64,000 nt of DNA from Asinibacterium sp. OR53. Lineage in GTDB: Bacteria > Bacteroidota > Bacteroidia > Chitinophagales > Chitinophagaceae. The stretch is from contig NZ_KI911562.1 of the NCBI RefSeq assembly GCF_000515315.1, positions 1,136,505 through 1,200,504 on the forward strand. The letters are read 5' to 3'. Under the pieces are notes generated by a model. That model made no database searches. It was not told where the DNA came from and saw only the letters and a program-made list of their open reading frames with translations. Below are positions 1 to 10,234 of this stretch, in pieces. Positions within the stretch are counted from its first letter, which is position 1. Every line of letters starts with the position of its first letter. A program made the position numbers and the translations under genes.

Positions 1-1
1 C

Positions 2-2497
<2,496 letters not shown>

Positions 2498-2514
2498 AAT
2501 TTAAAAATCAAAAA

Positions 2515-3810
2515 ATGAGAAAGCGATATTGGTCGATCATTGTTGTTATGTGTGTAGCAGGGTTATCCGCTTTCCGGGCAGCCGGCGATACAACGCTTAC
2601 AGTTCCTGTGGGTGGTAATTCCTGGGTTACTGTACGTGCAGGAAATGCATCGGAAAAAGTAACCAATGAAGGATGGAAAGAATGGCGGAATGTGAAAGCC
2701 GTGTTCAGCACTTATGTAAAATTAGCTAAGCCGGGAACATTGAAAATAACAGCTCCTGTTGTAGTAGAGAAAGGGCAATCGGAACTACAGTGTACCATTA
2801 ATGGTGTTGCGAAAAAAGTCAGGATAAGTGATGCTGCCCCAAAAGAATACGAGTTCGGCGAATGGACTGTTCCCGCAGGCTATGTTAAAATAGACATAGC
2901 GGGACTTAAAAAAACAGGAACTGAATTTGCAACGATCAGCGAGTTGCACCTCAGTGGTACATCGGTTGATGCCGAAGCAAAGTATGTAAAAGACAACCAG
3001 GGCAATTATTTTTATTGGGGAAGAAGAGGCCCTTCGGTGCATATCAATTATGATCTCTCCGGAACCGGCAACGAGGTAGCATGGTTCTATAATGAAATAA
3101 AAGTGCCCGTAGGAAGCGATCCTGTTGGTTCTTATTTTATGGCTGATGGATTTGCCGAAGGCTATTTTGGAATACAGGTAAATTCAACAACAGAAAGACG
3201 TATATTATTTTCTGTGTGGAGTCCGTTCAAAACCGATGATCCCGGATCCATACCCGAAGATCAAAAGATCAGGTTATTGAAAAAAGGAGAACAGGTACAC
3301 GCGGGAGAATTTGGCAACGAAGGCTCTGGTGGACAAAGCTACCTGAAATACAATTGGAAGGCCGGTCAAACTTATGGTTTCCTGTTGCATGCCGAGCCGG
3401 TTGCTAATGGGTATACCAACTATACCGCTTATTTCTATGCACCGGAAGCGCATAAGTGGTTATTGATTGCCAGCTTCAGCCGTCCGCATACCCATACTTA
3501 TCTAACGCGTTTGCATTCTTTCCTGGAAAACTTCGACCCCTCCATGGGGAATGTTACACGCAAAGCTTTTTACCAAAACCAATGGGTAAAACCCAGGAGT
3601 GGTGATTGGTTACCGCTTACCAAAATGGTGTTCACCGGCGATGCTACGGCACAGAAAGGATATCGCGTAGATTATAGCGGTGGAGAAGAGAATGGTGCTT
3701 TCTTCCTGAGCAACGGCGGATTTTTCAGTAACAATACGGTGTTGCGATCTGTGTTTGCGCATGCGCCTGCTACAGAGAAGCCCATGATTAATTTTGACAG
3801 TTTGCAATAG
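2515..3810 (+). CDS. Secreted DUF5077/DUF3472 domain protein
   Basis: 431 residues. Residues 1-24 form a signal peptide (basic MRKRY, hydrophobic core, cut near FRAAGD). Residues about 28-150 look like the DUF5077 beta-sandwich and about 165-420 like DUF3472, recognised from YFYWGRRGPSVHINYDL and the GYFGIQVNS region. This pair of domains is common in Bacteroidota beside glycoside hydrolases. The biochemical role is unknown; a carbohydrate-binding or carbohydrate-processing role is inferred only from the beta-galactosidase next door. A strong terminator follows at once, so this gene closes the operon. Confidence 0.85.
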   Translation: MRKRYWSIIVVMCVAGLSAFRAAGDTTLTVPVGGNSWVTVRAGNASEKVTNEGWKEWRNVKAVFSTYVKLAKPGTLKITAPVVVEKGQSELQCTINGVAKKVRISDAAPKEYEFGEWTVPAGYVKIDIAGLKKTGTEFATISELHLSGTSVDAEAKYVKDNQGNYFYWGRRGPSVHINYDLSGTGNEVAWFYNEIKVPVGSDPVGSYFMADGFAEGYFGIQVNSTTERRILFSVWSPFKTDDPGSIPEDQKIRLLKKGEQVHAGEFGNEGSGGQSYLKYNWKAGQTYGFLLHAEPVANGYTNYTAYFYAPEAHKWLLIASFSRPHTHTYLTRLHSFLENFDPSMGNVTRKAFYQNQWVKPRSGDWLPLTKMVFTGDATAQKGYRVDYSGGEENGAFFLSNGGFFSNNTVLRSVFAHAPATEKPMINFDSLQ

Positions 3811-3833
3811 CTGATACTTAAAAACCAATTAAT

Positions 3834-3880
3834 AAGTGGTCCTGACCGGTGTTCTTGCCTGCCAGGACCACTTTGTTTTT
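3834..3880 (+). terminator. Rho-independent terminator after the DUF3472 gene
   Basis: A perfect 11-bp stem (AAGTGGTCCTG at 3834-3844 with CAGGACCACTT at 3863-3873), an 18-nt loop, and a T-rich tail TGTTTTT ending at 3880. It sits 24 nt after the stop codon of the DUF3472 gene. The open frame of the next gene runs back into this hairpin, which argues for the downstream ATG at 3932 as that gene's start. Confidence 0.85.
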
Positions 3881-3931
3881 AAAGAACTTCAACGTACCTT
3901 AAATGCAAAGTCTTTGATTAATTCATCTGAT

Positions 3932-4741
3932 ATGAGTAAAGAAGCTTTTCGTTTTACAGGTAATGATGCGTCGAATTATGAACAATACCTTGGTCCGTTG
4001 ATCTTTGAACCCTCGGCCGTTGAGTTGTTGTCGCATCTGGTGTCTATGCCGGCTCAATCGGTTCTGGAAACTTCCTGTGGTACAGGCCGACTCACAAGGC
4101 ATTTGCGGCAATATTTTCCACCCACTACTCAACTCATTGCTACCGATATCAGTGCCGATATGATGTCACTGGCGGAAGAGCAATTGGCAAACACCGGCAT
4201 TACATTCAAAGTAGCCAATGCGCAGGAACTGCCTTTTGCAGATGCATCTTTCAATCTCGTGGTCAATCAATACGGATTGATGTTCTTCCCGGATAAACAG
4301 AAAGGTTTCAATGAAGCGTATAGGGTACTGAAGCCAGGCGGTTATTTTGTATTCGCTACCTGGGACCGCACAGATGATACTCCTTTGTTCAAACTGGTGA
4401 TCGATGATACCGTAATTCCTTTTTTCGAAGGAGAAGATACGAGCCGGTTTTATACACCTTTCTCATTGCACGATCCGGAGCAATTATTGGATTTCATGAA
4501 ACAGGCAGGATTCAAACATAATAAAGTGACGCTGGTTGAATTCAGCGGGCATACAGATTCGGTGATGAACATTGTGAGTGGGTTATTTGTAAAACATCCG
4601 TTGGGCCGGGAGGTGAAAGAAAAAGACCCTGCTGCATTCAACCGGATTGCAGCCGAACTGGAAAACCGCCTTACTGCATATTTCGGATCTTTACCATTTG
4701 ATTTCGCATTGAAAGCCTGGATCGGGATCGGTCAGAAATAA
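3932..4741 (+). CDS. Class I SAM-dependent methyltransferase
   Basis: 269 residues from the ATG at 3932 (MSKEAFRFTGNDASNYEQ). A GTG at 3836 is in frame but lies in the preceding terminator, so it is rejected. Methyltransferase_11-type Rossmann domain: motif I is VLETSCGTGRLTRHL, an acidic residue follows in LIATDISADMM, and then NAQELPFADASFNLV and LKPGGYFVFATWD. The substrate cannot be told from sequence; relatives are often annotated as UbiE-like. It is probably transcribed alone, between a terminator and a 198-nt gap. Confidence 0.85.
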   Translation: MSKEAFRFTGNDASNYEQYLGPLIFEPSAVELLSHLVSMPAQSVLETSCGTGRLTRHLRQYFPPTTQLIATDISADMMSLAEEQLANTGITFKVANAQELPFADASFNLVVNQYGLMFFPDKQKGFNEAYRVLKPGGYFVFATWDRTDDTPLFKLVIDDTVIPFFEGEDTSRFYTPFSLHDPEQLLDFMKQAGFKHNKVTLVEFSGHTDSVMNIVSGLFVKHPLGREVKEKDPAAFNRIAAELENRLTAYFGSLPFDFALKAWIGIGQK

Positions 4742-4793
4742 AGACTGCTGCGAAAAACCACATTAATTTATCAATTCTTTATTAAAATAGTTA

Positions 4794-4827
4794 GCAACCA
4801 AAGCAAATTTGGCTTGATATTGGTTGC
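4794..4827 (+). promoter_or_regulatory. Inverted repeat upstream of the actin/bactofilin operon
   Basis: GCAACCAA (4794-4801) is matched by TTGGTTGC (4820-4827), with a nested AAGC/GCTT pair inside. It lies about 110 nt before the start of the actin-like gene in an otherwise featureless 198-nt gap. It could be an operator or a 5' UTR hairpin. No clear TAnnTTTG box was found near it. Confidence 0.4.
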
Positions 4828-4939
4828 ATATTTCTGCCCATAGTAATACTTAAAGAATACCTGCTATTGCATCAACTCTACTTACTCTGAATGGAGTGCC
4901 TTTTCCCCTGTCTACCTGACTATTAAAATAAAGTATTAG

Positions 4940-6013
4940 ATGAAAGTATTAACTGTTAACTTCCCCAGCGTGCTGGAAACCACCTTCGGCAATACCGAAA
5001 ATTCTGCTAAGGACTTGCTGAACGGATTAAAAATCAAAAAAGAAGACACCTGGTACATGGTGGGCAACCTGGCAAAAAGAGCCGGTGTCAATCCCAACCA
5101 TGTCACCAATGCTTCACCACAACTGGAAGACTATGAAGTATTGTTTAAATCGGCGCTTGTTACCGTAGCCGCACAAGTAGAACAACCCGTTGCTATTACA
5201 ATGGGTTTTCCGTTTTCTACGTACAGTGTGTACAAGACAAACGCTGAACAATTCCTCAGTAAAAGGCATTTCATGGCTGAATACGATACCCAGACCTATA
5301 ATGTAAATGGAAGTGTTAAACGAACCACATTCGATGTTGATAATTTTGATGTCATACCGGAGATCGTAGGGTGTATCATCGGACTGAAAAAGATACTCGG
5401 CAACAAACCTCCTACGAATTTCATTGCCATCAGCCTGGGCTTTGGAACCATTGAAGGGGGGATGGCAACGGAAAACGGGCTCGTACACCGCACCTGCTTC
5501 AGCTCTTATGGATTACAATATGCCATCGATAATCTTCACCAGGAGTTAAGCAAGCGCTATTACCTCAAAATGAAAAACGTGCACCAATTGGATGATGCGT
5601 TTCGTAAGGGTTCTATTTTCATCAACCGTGAAAATGTAGATATCAAAGGTTTGCGCAAGAGTATACTCAACCAGTATTTCAGGGAAGTGATCTATTTGCT
5701 GCTGAACAAGTATTTCAACGACCAGGATTTTGAAATCTGTGAAAAAATTTACCTCATGGGTGGCGGCGCTTATTACCCGGAGCTGGTTGAAGCGTTTAAA
5801 AATGAATTCAATGGAAGTATCCAGGTGGAAGTGGCGCCAGAACCTGAAAAATTGGCCAGCATTGGTTACCTGTATAATTCATTCCGTATATCCGATGGCA
5901 AGCAGCAGCGAAGTGTGGGCATCGACATTGGGAATTCAAGCACTACGGTATCGGTATTCCAGGATAAAGACCTGACGCCAGCTACTCCCACACCCACTCC
6001 CCATAAGCAATGA
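4940..6013 (+). CDS. Actin-like ATPase-fold protein (ParM/StbA type), apparently circularly permuted
   Basis: 357 residues, no signal peptide or membrane segment. Elements of the actin/ParM fold are visible but out of the usual order. The protein begins at the strand that normally follows phosphate-1 (MKVLTVNFPSV). It then has the conserved YMVGNLA near 39-45, an ALVTVAA...AITMGFPFSTY segment near 72-92, phosphate-2-like IAISLGFGTIEGG (162-174), and the adenosine motif KIYLMGGGAYYPEL (269-282). The usual C-terminal end EKLASIGYLYNSF follows near 303-315. Only after that, at residues 326-340, comes phosphate-1: VGIDIGNSSTTVSVF with D329. A Thr/Pro-rich tail ends the protein. Phosphate-2 has Ser165 where ParM has a catalytic Asp. 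The gene overlaps the bactofilin gene by ATGA, so the two products are translationally coupled and probably form one cytoskeletal system. Family assignment is firm; permutation is inferred from motif order. Confidence 0.82.
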   Translation: MKVLTVNFPSVLETTFGNTENSAKDLLNGLKIKKEDTWYMVGNLAKRAGVNPNHVTNASPQLEDYEVLFKSALVTVAAQVEQPVAITMGFPFSTYSVYKTNAEQFLSKRHFMAEYDTQTYNVNGSVKRTTFDVDNFDVIPEIVGCIIGLKKILGNKPPTNFIAISLGFGTIEGGMATENGLVHRTCFSSYGLQYAIDNLHQELSKRYYLKMKNVHQLDDAFRKGSIFINRENVDIKGLRKSILNQYFREVIYLLLNKYFNDQDFEICEKIYLMGGGAYYPELVEAFKNEFNGSIQVEVAPEPEKLASIGYLYNSFRISDGKQQRSVGIDIGNSSTTVSVFQDKDLTPATPTPTPHKQ

Positions 6014-6465
6014 GCCTGTTAAGTCTGAAAAATATTTTACAAAGTGCACATACCGCTGGCTTTTTTCTTTCCAGGGGAGTGATCGTACACGGAAACATCA
6101 ACGCTGCCACAGCAGGAAGGATCGACGGCACGGTGATGGGTGATATCGTTGCAGAGGATAAGCTGGTAATTGGCGAAACCGGAGTGGTCAATGGGAATAT
6201 AGATGCGTCTGACCTGCTGGTATTCGGAACAGTGGAAGGAGATATTTCCAGCAGTAAGAAGGCCGTCATTGCCAATACTGCGCGTATCAGGGGTAAACTC
6301 AACTGCCCTGTACTGGATATTGAAGAAGGCGCCCAGGTAGAAGAAGCCCGGATACAACATAAAAAAACACGTCCCAAAAGCATCGCGCCTTTAAAGTCCG
6401 AGCCGGTGACAGGCGTCCAGAAAGGAGTGCCGCAGGAAGAAGACAGTATTGAGTCGTGGTTTTAA
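6010..6465 (+). CDS. Bactofilin (polymer-forming cytoskeletal protein)
   Basis: 151 residues. The core at about 20-115 is a right-handed beta-helix of the bactofilin type: VIVHGNINAATAGRIDGTVM, then short Gly/Val/Ile rungs (GVVNGNIDASDLLVFGTVEG). Disordered tails flank it; the C-terminal one is Lys/Pro-rich. Bactofilins self-assemble without nucleotide into filaments at the inner membrane, acting in cell shape, wall synthesis or polar localisation. The start codon lies in the stop of the actin-like gene (ATGA), so expression is coupled. The gene ends tail to tail with the regulator gene on the other strand, with a 4-nt overlap. Confidence 0.9.
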   Translation: MSLLSLKNILQSAHTAGFFLSRGVIVHGNINAATAGRIDGTVMGDIVAEDKLVIGETGVVNGNIDASDLLVFGTVEGDISSSKKAVIANTARIRGKLNCPVLDIEEGAQVEEARIQHKKTRPKSIAPLKSEPVTGVQKGVPQEEDSIESWF

Positions 6466-7517
6466 TACAACAGGTTCTGCAACTTGCCGATATCGGTAAT
6501 GATGATCTTGCTTTCTTTGATCTGTATCAGTTTTTCTGCTTTAAAATCGCTAAGGGTGCGAATGAGTGATTCCGTTGCAGTACCAATGTAATGAGCAATA
6601 TCGTCCCGGGATATTTCAATGGGGTTCGAACCCCCATTGCTGTTGTATTTACTATGAATGTCTACCAGGGCTTTTGCTACACGTTTTCTGAGAGAACTGT
6701 AAGCCAGGCTGATAAGCCTTTCTTCTTTCTCTTTGATGTTTTGTGTAATGATGTGTATGAATTTGGCGGCCACCTGGATGTCTTTATAGATCATCTGCAA
6801 AAAGTCTTCCCTGGGGATCTGCATGATCTCCGCTTCCTCCAGTATCATGGTACTGTCTGCATAATTCGAATCGTTGATCAATGCATGGTATCCGATGAAA
6901 TCGCCGTCGCTGAAAATATCGGTAATATATTCTTTGCCGTCTTCATGTATTTTAAAAGCTTTCACCTTCCCCCTTACGAGGTAATAGAGATAGCGGGGGC
7001 GCTTGCCCTCATGATATAAAGGTTGTTTTTTGCTGTATGTTTCGATGCTGTATTGCTCTGCCAGCTGACCAAAACTCCCCGTATCTTTTACATCTTTCAG
7101 GAACTGGCTGATACCGGATGGCGACATAGCGTAATGATGTCCCAGGAACTGTATTTTTTTCAGCCTCACTTCAATGGCATTCAGCAGTTCAATGTCTTCA
7201 AAAGGCTTCGTGATATAATCATCAGCCCCCATCTCCATACCTTTCCTAAGATCGGCACGTTCTGTTTTGGCTGTAAGAAAAATAAAGGGGGTGAATTGCG
7301 TCTGGGGGTTTTTGCGGAGCAGGTGCAGTACCCCATATCCATCGAGCTCGGGCATCATAATATCGCAAACGATCAGGTCTGGTTTTTCCCTGATGGCTAC
7401 CTCTACACCCTTCTTACCGTTTTCGGCAGTAAATGTTTTGTAACCGGACATTTCCAGGATTTCCGCGGTATTGTCGCGGATGTCTGTATTATCGTCGATG
7501 ACTAAGATGGTTTTCAT
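6462..7517 (-). CDS. Response regulator fused to a Crp/Fnr-type transcription factor
   Basis: 351 residues. A receiver domain (1-123) has D8/D9, phospho-acceptor D52 and K104. A cyclic-nucleotide-binding-type beta-roll follows (about 150-240), then a dimerisation helix and a Crp-type winged helix (about 275-345). The recognition helix TATESLIRTLS keeps E316 and R320 with the E-x3-R spacing of Fnr/Crp, whose residues read the TGA core of the half-site; the Fnr Ser is Ile here. There is no N-terminal iron-sulfur Cys cluster, so the signal should come by phosphorylation from the adjacent kinase (ATGA overlap). Likely targets are the CTGAT-N4-ATCAG palindromes at 9617, 17353 and 22742. Confidence 0.9.
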   Translation of the reverse strand: MKTILVIDDNTDIRDNTAEILEMSGYKTFTAENGKKGVEVAIREKPDLIVCDIMMPELDGYGVLHLLRKNPQTQFTPFIFLTAKTERADLRKGMEMGADDYITKPFEDIELLNAIEVRLKKIQFLGHHYAMSPSGISQFLKDVKDTGSFGQLAEQYSIETYSKKQPLYHEGKRPRYLYYLVRGKVKAFKIHEDGKEYITDIFSDGDFIGYHALINDSNYADSTMILEEAEIMQIPREDFLQMIYKDIQVAAKFIHIITQNIKEKEERLISLAYSSLRKRVAKALVDIHSKYNSNGGSNPIEISRDDIAHYIGTATESLIRTLSDFKAEKLIQIKESKIIITDIGKLQNLLY

Positions 7518-8752
7518 GAAGCAGGATGATTTACAGGAATGGATATGGTTACACGTGTTCCTTTTTGGAGTTCACTTTCCAATTTTGTTTGACCTTGCAG
7601 CAGATCGGTATAGCGTTTCACAATATGCAGCCCCAGCCCGGTACCGGCAATATTGTTGGCATTGGCTCCCCGGAAGAAACTGGAAAATAAATGCACCTGG
7701 TCTTCAGGTGCAATACCGATACCATGATCAGTTACCGTAATAGAGGCAATTTCATCGTTAACGGAGGTCTGTATGCTGATACCACTGTCTTCATCGGAAA
7801 ACTTAATGGCATTGGTAATGAGGTTAATGATAATATTCCGCAATAATTTTTTATCAGAATGAATGAAATGCTCCCCGGTATAATCTACCCGGATATGCTG
7901 TCCTTTTTTCAACAGACCCTTCATATCTTCCGTGGTGTCATCGATGAATGATTTGAGATCGAATCCTGAGATGGATATTGCTACTTTTCCCTCATCCAAC
8001 TTTCCGAGGGATAAAAAATCTTCCAGTATATCATTCAGGTGGCGTACAGAGCTTTTGATCTTATCGATATGCCTGCTCCGTTTTTCCTGCTCTTCGGTAG
8101 TGGTATATTTTGCTAATAGCGAAGCGGAAGATAAAACGGTGCTGAGAGGCGTTCTGAATTCATGCGAAGCCATAGAAACAAAACGACTTTTGATCTCACT
8201 CAATTGTTTTTCTTTATCAAGCGCTTCGCTCAGTTCTCTTTGCGACTGTTCCAGTTTTTGGAGCGCTTCTTTAAGGATAACCGTTCGTTCTTCTACTTTC
8301 ATTTCCAGCTCGGCGTTCAGCTTCCTGATCTCGGTAGATACTTTTTGCAGTTCTTTTTGCTGCTCCAGCATATTCTGTTCGATCTCTTTCCGGCGTGTAA
8401 TGTCTACGATAAAGGCGATCACGAACAGTTCGTCATCTTTTTTATAATGACTCAGGCTCACTTCAACGGGAATATTTGAGCCGTCTTTTTTTTTGCCAAA
8501 CAGATCCCGCCCCTGGCCCATCACACGGTTGGAAGGGGTTTTGTAAAACCCATCTCTCAAATGGTGATGGTGTGCCTTGAACTGCGCAGGGATCAATATT
8601 TCAATGGGCTGACCAATGATTTCTCTATTCTGGTAGCCAAACATACGCTCTGCTGCAGGGTTTACCAATACGATATTGCCATGATGACCCGTAAGGATGA
8701 TACCTTCGGTGGCATTCTCGAATAAAGACGTCATATGAGCCTGGTCCAGCAT
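7514..8752 (-). CDS. PAS-domain soluble histidine kinase
   Basis: 412 residues from the ATG at 8752 (MLDQAHMTSLFENATEG). The frame is open to 8986, but that extension lies within the upstream RIC-like gene and is not kinase-like. PAS domain about 8-122, coiled coil about 125-187, HisKA with phospho-acceptor H197 in SMASHEFRTPLS, then HATPase_c with LITNAIKFS, DHGIGIAPED and GTGLGLHI. No membrane segment, so it senses a cytoplasmic signal. The PAS resembles FixL (RVMGQGRDLFGKKKDG), but the position of the FixL heme ligand His is Arg76, so heme binding as in FixL is not supported. It partners the receiver-Crp fusion encoded immediately downstream. An oxygen, redox or NO-related input is inferred from context. 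Confidence 0.9.
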   Translation of the reverse strand: MLDQAHMTSLFENATEGIILTGHHGNIVLVNPAAERMFGYQNREIIGQPIEILIPAQFKAHHHHLRDGFYKTPSNRVMGQGRDLFGKKKDGSNIPVEVSLSHYKKDDELFVIAFIVDITRRKEIEQNMLEQQKELQKVSTEIRKLNAELEMKVEERTVILKEALQKLEQSQRELSEALDKEKQLSEIKSRFVSMASHEFRTPLSTVLSSASLLAKYTTTEEQEKRSRHIDKIKSSVRHLNDILEDFLSLGKLDEGKVAISISGFDLKSFIDDTTEDMKGLLKKGQHIRVDYTGEHFIHSDKKLLRNIIINLITNAIKFSDEDSGISIQTSVNDEIASITVTDHGIGIAPEDQVHLFSSFFRGANANNIAGTGLGLHIVKRYTDLLQGQTKLESELQKGTRVTISIPVNHPAS

Positions 8753-8810
8753 AGCGCAAATAGTAGGAGTAAATCTGTTTGTAAATATAATAAAGTGATC
8801 GTAATCTGCA

Positions 8811-9581
8811 TCAGGCCAGCAGGGCCTGTTCCACCTCAACAACCCTGGGTAGTAATATGGTATGCTCCAATTGCAGGTATTGCGTAAGTTCATGATCCAA
8901 TTCCCGCAATTTTGAAAAGCTAACGCGGTGTGTGGTACAGGCATTGCCAGGTAAATAATAATCTTTTGTAATAGAACGCAGCTCATCCAGCCATTTTATC
9001 ACTTCGCTGTATTCCTGCTGCATGGTTTCCTGCCATGGTTTGCGCAATGTTTTCACCAGCAGACCTGCATACGACTCATTGCGCAGGTAGGCATTGGTAA
9101 CCTGTTTGATATAAGGAAAGAAAGATTCTTCTTCGTTGTTCATGCGTTTGTTGATGGCCAATGACAGCTTGTGAAGAATCTCCGGTGTTTTTTCTAACTC
9201 GGGAAATTTTTTGAGATGCCCTTCGAGGAAGCGATTGGTATAATTGACAGTTGTCTCCAGCGCTTTTTTAAAATACCGGTGATAAACGTTTTGAATGAAA
9301 TCGATCAGAAAGCCGGTGCCCCAGTCTTCAAACCTGCTCCCTTGCGGGAGTTGTATCAACCGGCAGGCTTCTTCCAGTTCAAGTAATATAACAGCAGTAT
9401 CCAGTTGCTTGGATTCGCATACCATTTCCAGCGGCCATTTGCCTCCACAGCAGAATTCGATATCATATTTGAGAAATACATCGGCTGTACGGTAATCTTT
9501 CTGCACAATTTCCGTAACAGGCATTTGCTTATTTATCAATGGCAACTGATCGTCTTTGCCAGAAATGTTGGATGGCGTCAT
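8811..9581 (-). CDS. RIC/ScdA-like iron-sulfur repair protein with degenerate di-iron site
   Basis: 256 residues from the ATG at 9581. The ATG at 9611 is in frame, but a TAnnTTTG box lies between the two. DUF542 (ScdA N-terminal) domain about 18-60 keeps the Cys pair in YDIEFCCGGK (C44, C45). A hemerythrin-like four-helix bundle follows. Compared with YtfE-type RIC and with the second copy at 17469, the bundle keeps the first His (H101) and both Glu ligands (E150, E239). Three His ligands are replaced: Arg146 and Tyr at 191 and 235. A working di-iron centre is therefore doubtful. It is 58 nt upstream of the PAS kinase, so RIC-like protein, kinase and regulator probably form one operon. A repair role is family knowledge; a sensory role is only a possibility. 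Confidence 0.82.
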   Translation of the reverse strand: MTPSNISGKDDQLPLINKQMPVTEIVQKDYRTADVFLKYDIEFCCGGKWPLEMVCESKQLDTAVILLELEEACRLIQLPQGSRFEDWGTGFLIDFIQNVYHRYFKKALETTVNYTNRFLEGHLKKFPELEKTPEILHKLSLAINKRMNNEEESFFPYIKQVTNAYLRNESYAGLLVKTLRKPWQETMQQEYSEVIKWLDELRSITKDYYLPGNACTTHRVSFSKLRELDHELTQYLQLEHTILLPRVVEVEQALLA

Positions 9582-9586
9582 AGAAA

Positions 9587-9594
9587 CAAAAATA
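9587..9594 (-). promoter_or_regulatory. Bacteroidota -7 box for the RIC-like/kinase/regulator operon
   Basis: On the minus strand this reads TATTTTTG, a perfect TAnnTTTG. It would start transcription at or next to the ATG at 9581, giving a leaderless message. The centre of the CTGAT-N4-ATCAT site is then about 42 bp upstream of the start, the classical class II position of Crp/Fnr activators. Confidence 0.45.
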
Positions 9595-9616
9595 AAAATG
9601 CCTGTTTCCATCCTTC

Positions 9617-9630
9617 CTGATAAAGATCAT
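9617..9630. promoter_or_regulatory. Crp/Fnr-type operator CTGAT-N4-ATCAT
   Basis: CTGAT (9617-9621), AAAG, ATCAT (9626-9630): one mismatch from the perfect palindrome CTGAT-N4-ATCAG found at 17353 and 22742. It lies between the divergent RIC-like gene and the cytochrome c/nosZ operon, so it can serve both. Its centre is 51.5 bp before the -7 box of the nos operon. Confidence 0.6.
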
Positions 9631-9674
9631 TCACTTTTTTGAGATTGGTCATATACGAGGCACGGCAGGTAGGA

Positions 9675-9682
9675 TACTTTTG
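9675..9682 (+). promoter_or_regulatory. -7 box of the cytochrome c/nos operon
   Basis: TACTTTTG matches TAnnTTTG. It would give a leader of about 50 nt before the ATG at 9740. A weaker Fnr-like sequence, TTGAG-N4-GTCAT, lies at 9639-9652, about 43 bp before the predicted start. Confidence 0.5.
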
Positions 9683-9739
9683 ATCAATAAAAGACAAAAG
9701 ACTCTCTTAATAAACGTGCATTCACTAAAAAATAATACC

Positions 9740-10210
9740 ATGCAAATCATCCGACCATTAACGATCTGTTTACTCTCCGGAACCCTACTGGCAGTGGCTT
9801 GTTCAGAAGGGGTCAAAAAAGACGAAAAACCGGTAGATGTTCAGGAAATGACAAAAAACCAACCTGAAACACATGGCGCCGAATTAAAAGAATCCGATGT
9901 AGTTGTTTCAAACCCATTGAATACAGAATGGGTAAGCGCCGGTAAAGGCATTTATGAAATGAAGTGCCAGTCCTGCCACCGCCTTACCGGTGAAAAACTG
10001 GTGGGACCAGGATGGAAAGATGTTACCAAACGCAGAAAGCCTGTTTGGATCATGAATATGATTACCAACGTAGACATGATGCTGGAGAAGGACCCCGATG
10101 CACAAAAACTGCTGGAACAGTGTATGGTACGTATGCCCAACCAGAACCTGGCCAAAGAAGACGCCCGCAAAGTGCTGGAATTCATGCGGAACAACGACGG
10201 AGAAAAATAA
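9740..10210 (+). CDS. Monoheme cytochrome c lipoprotein, nos-cluster associated
   Basis: 156 residues from the ATG at 9740 (MQIIRPLTICLL). A signal peptide with lipobox LAVAC puts the lipidated Cys at residue 18. A low-complexity acidic linker leads to a class I cytochrome c domain with CQSCH (C76, C79, H80) and a probable Met axial ligand in VRMPNQN. Cytochrome c genes of this kind precede clade II nosZ in many Bacteroidota, and they are thought to pass electrons to NosZ. The upstream frame back to 9680 is rejected because it lacks a signal and overlaps the promoter. The nosZ gene follows after 24 nt. Confidence 0.9.
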   Translation: MQIIRPLTICLLSGTLLAVACSEGVKKDEKPVDVQEMTKNQPETHGAELKESDVVVSNPLNTEWVSAGKGIYEMKCQSCHRLTGEKLVGPGWKDVTKRRKPVWIMNMITNVDMMLEKDPDAQKLLEQCMVRMPNQNLAKEDARKVLEFMRNNDGEK

Positions 10211-10234
10211 CCCTATAACGCAAATAACAGACAG

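Noticed and set aside
3836-3931. GTG start and 32 extra residues for the methyltransferase
   Set aside because: This stretch is the terminator hairpin of the preceding gene and encodes no methyltransferase-like sequence.
7734-8752. FixL-like heme oxygen sensor in the PAS kinase
   Set aside because: The PAS sequence resembles FixL, but the position of the heme-binding His is Arg76, so heme-based oxygen sensing is not supported by sequence.
8795-8808. Further Crp/Fnr-like site GTGAT-N4-ATCTG before the kinase gene
   Set aside because: Both outer bases and one inner base differ from the repeated palindrome, and the position between two co-transcribed genes makes it a weak candidate.
8753-8986. 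N-terminal extension of the PAS kinase
   Set aside because: The open frame runs to 8986, but it overlaps the RIC-like gene and its residues do not look like a folded domain; the ATG at 8752 precedes the PAS domain directly.
9680-9739. Longer N-terminus for the nos cytochrome c
   Set aside because: It would start inside the -7 box and bury the lipoprotein signal, so the ATG at 9740 is preferred.
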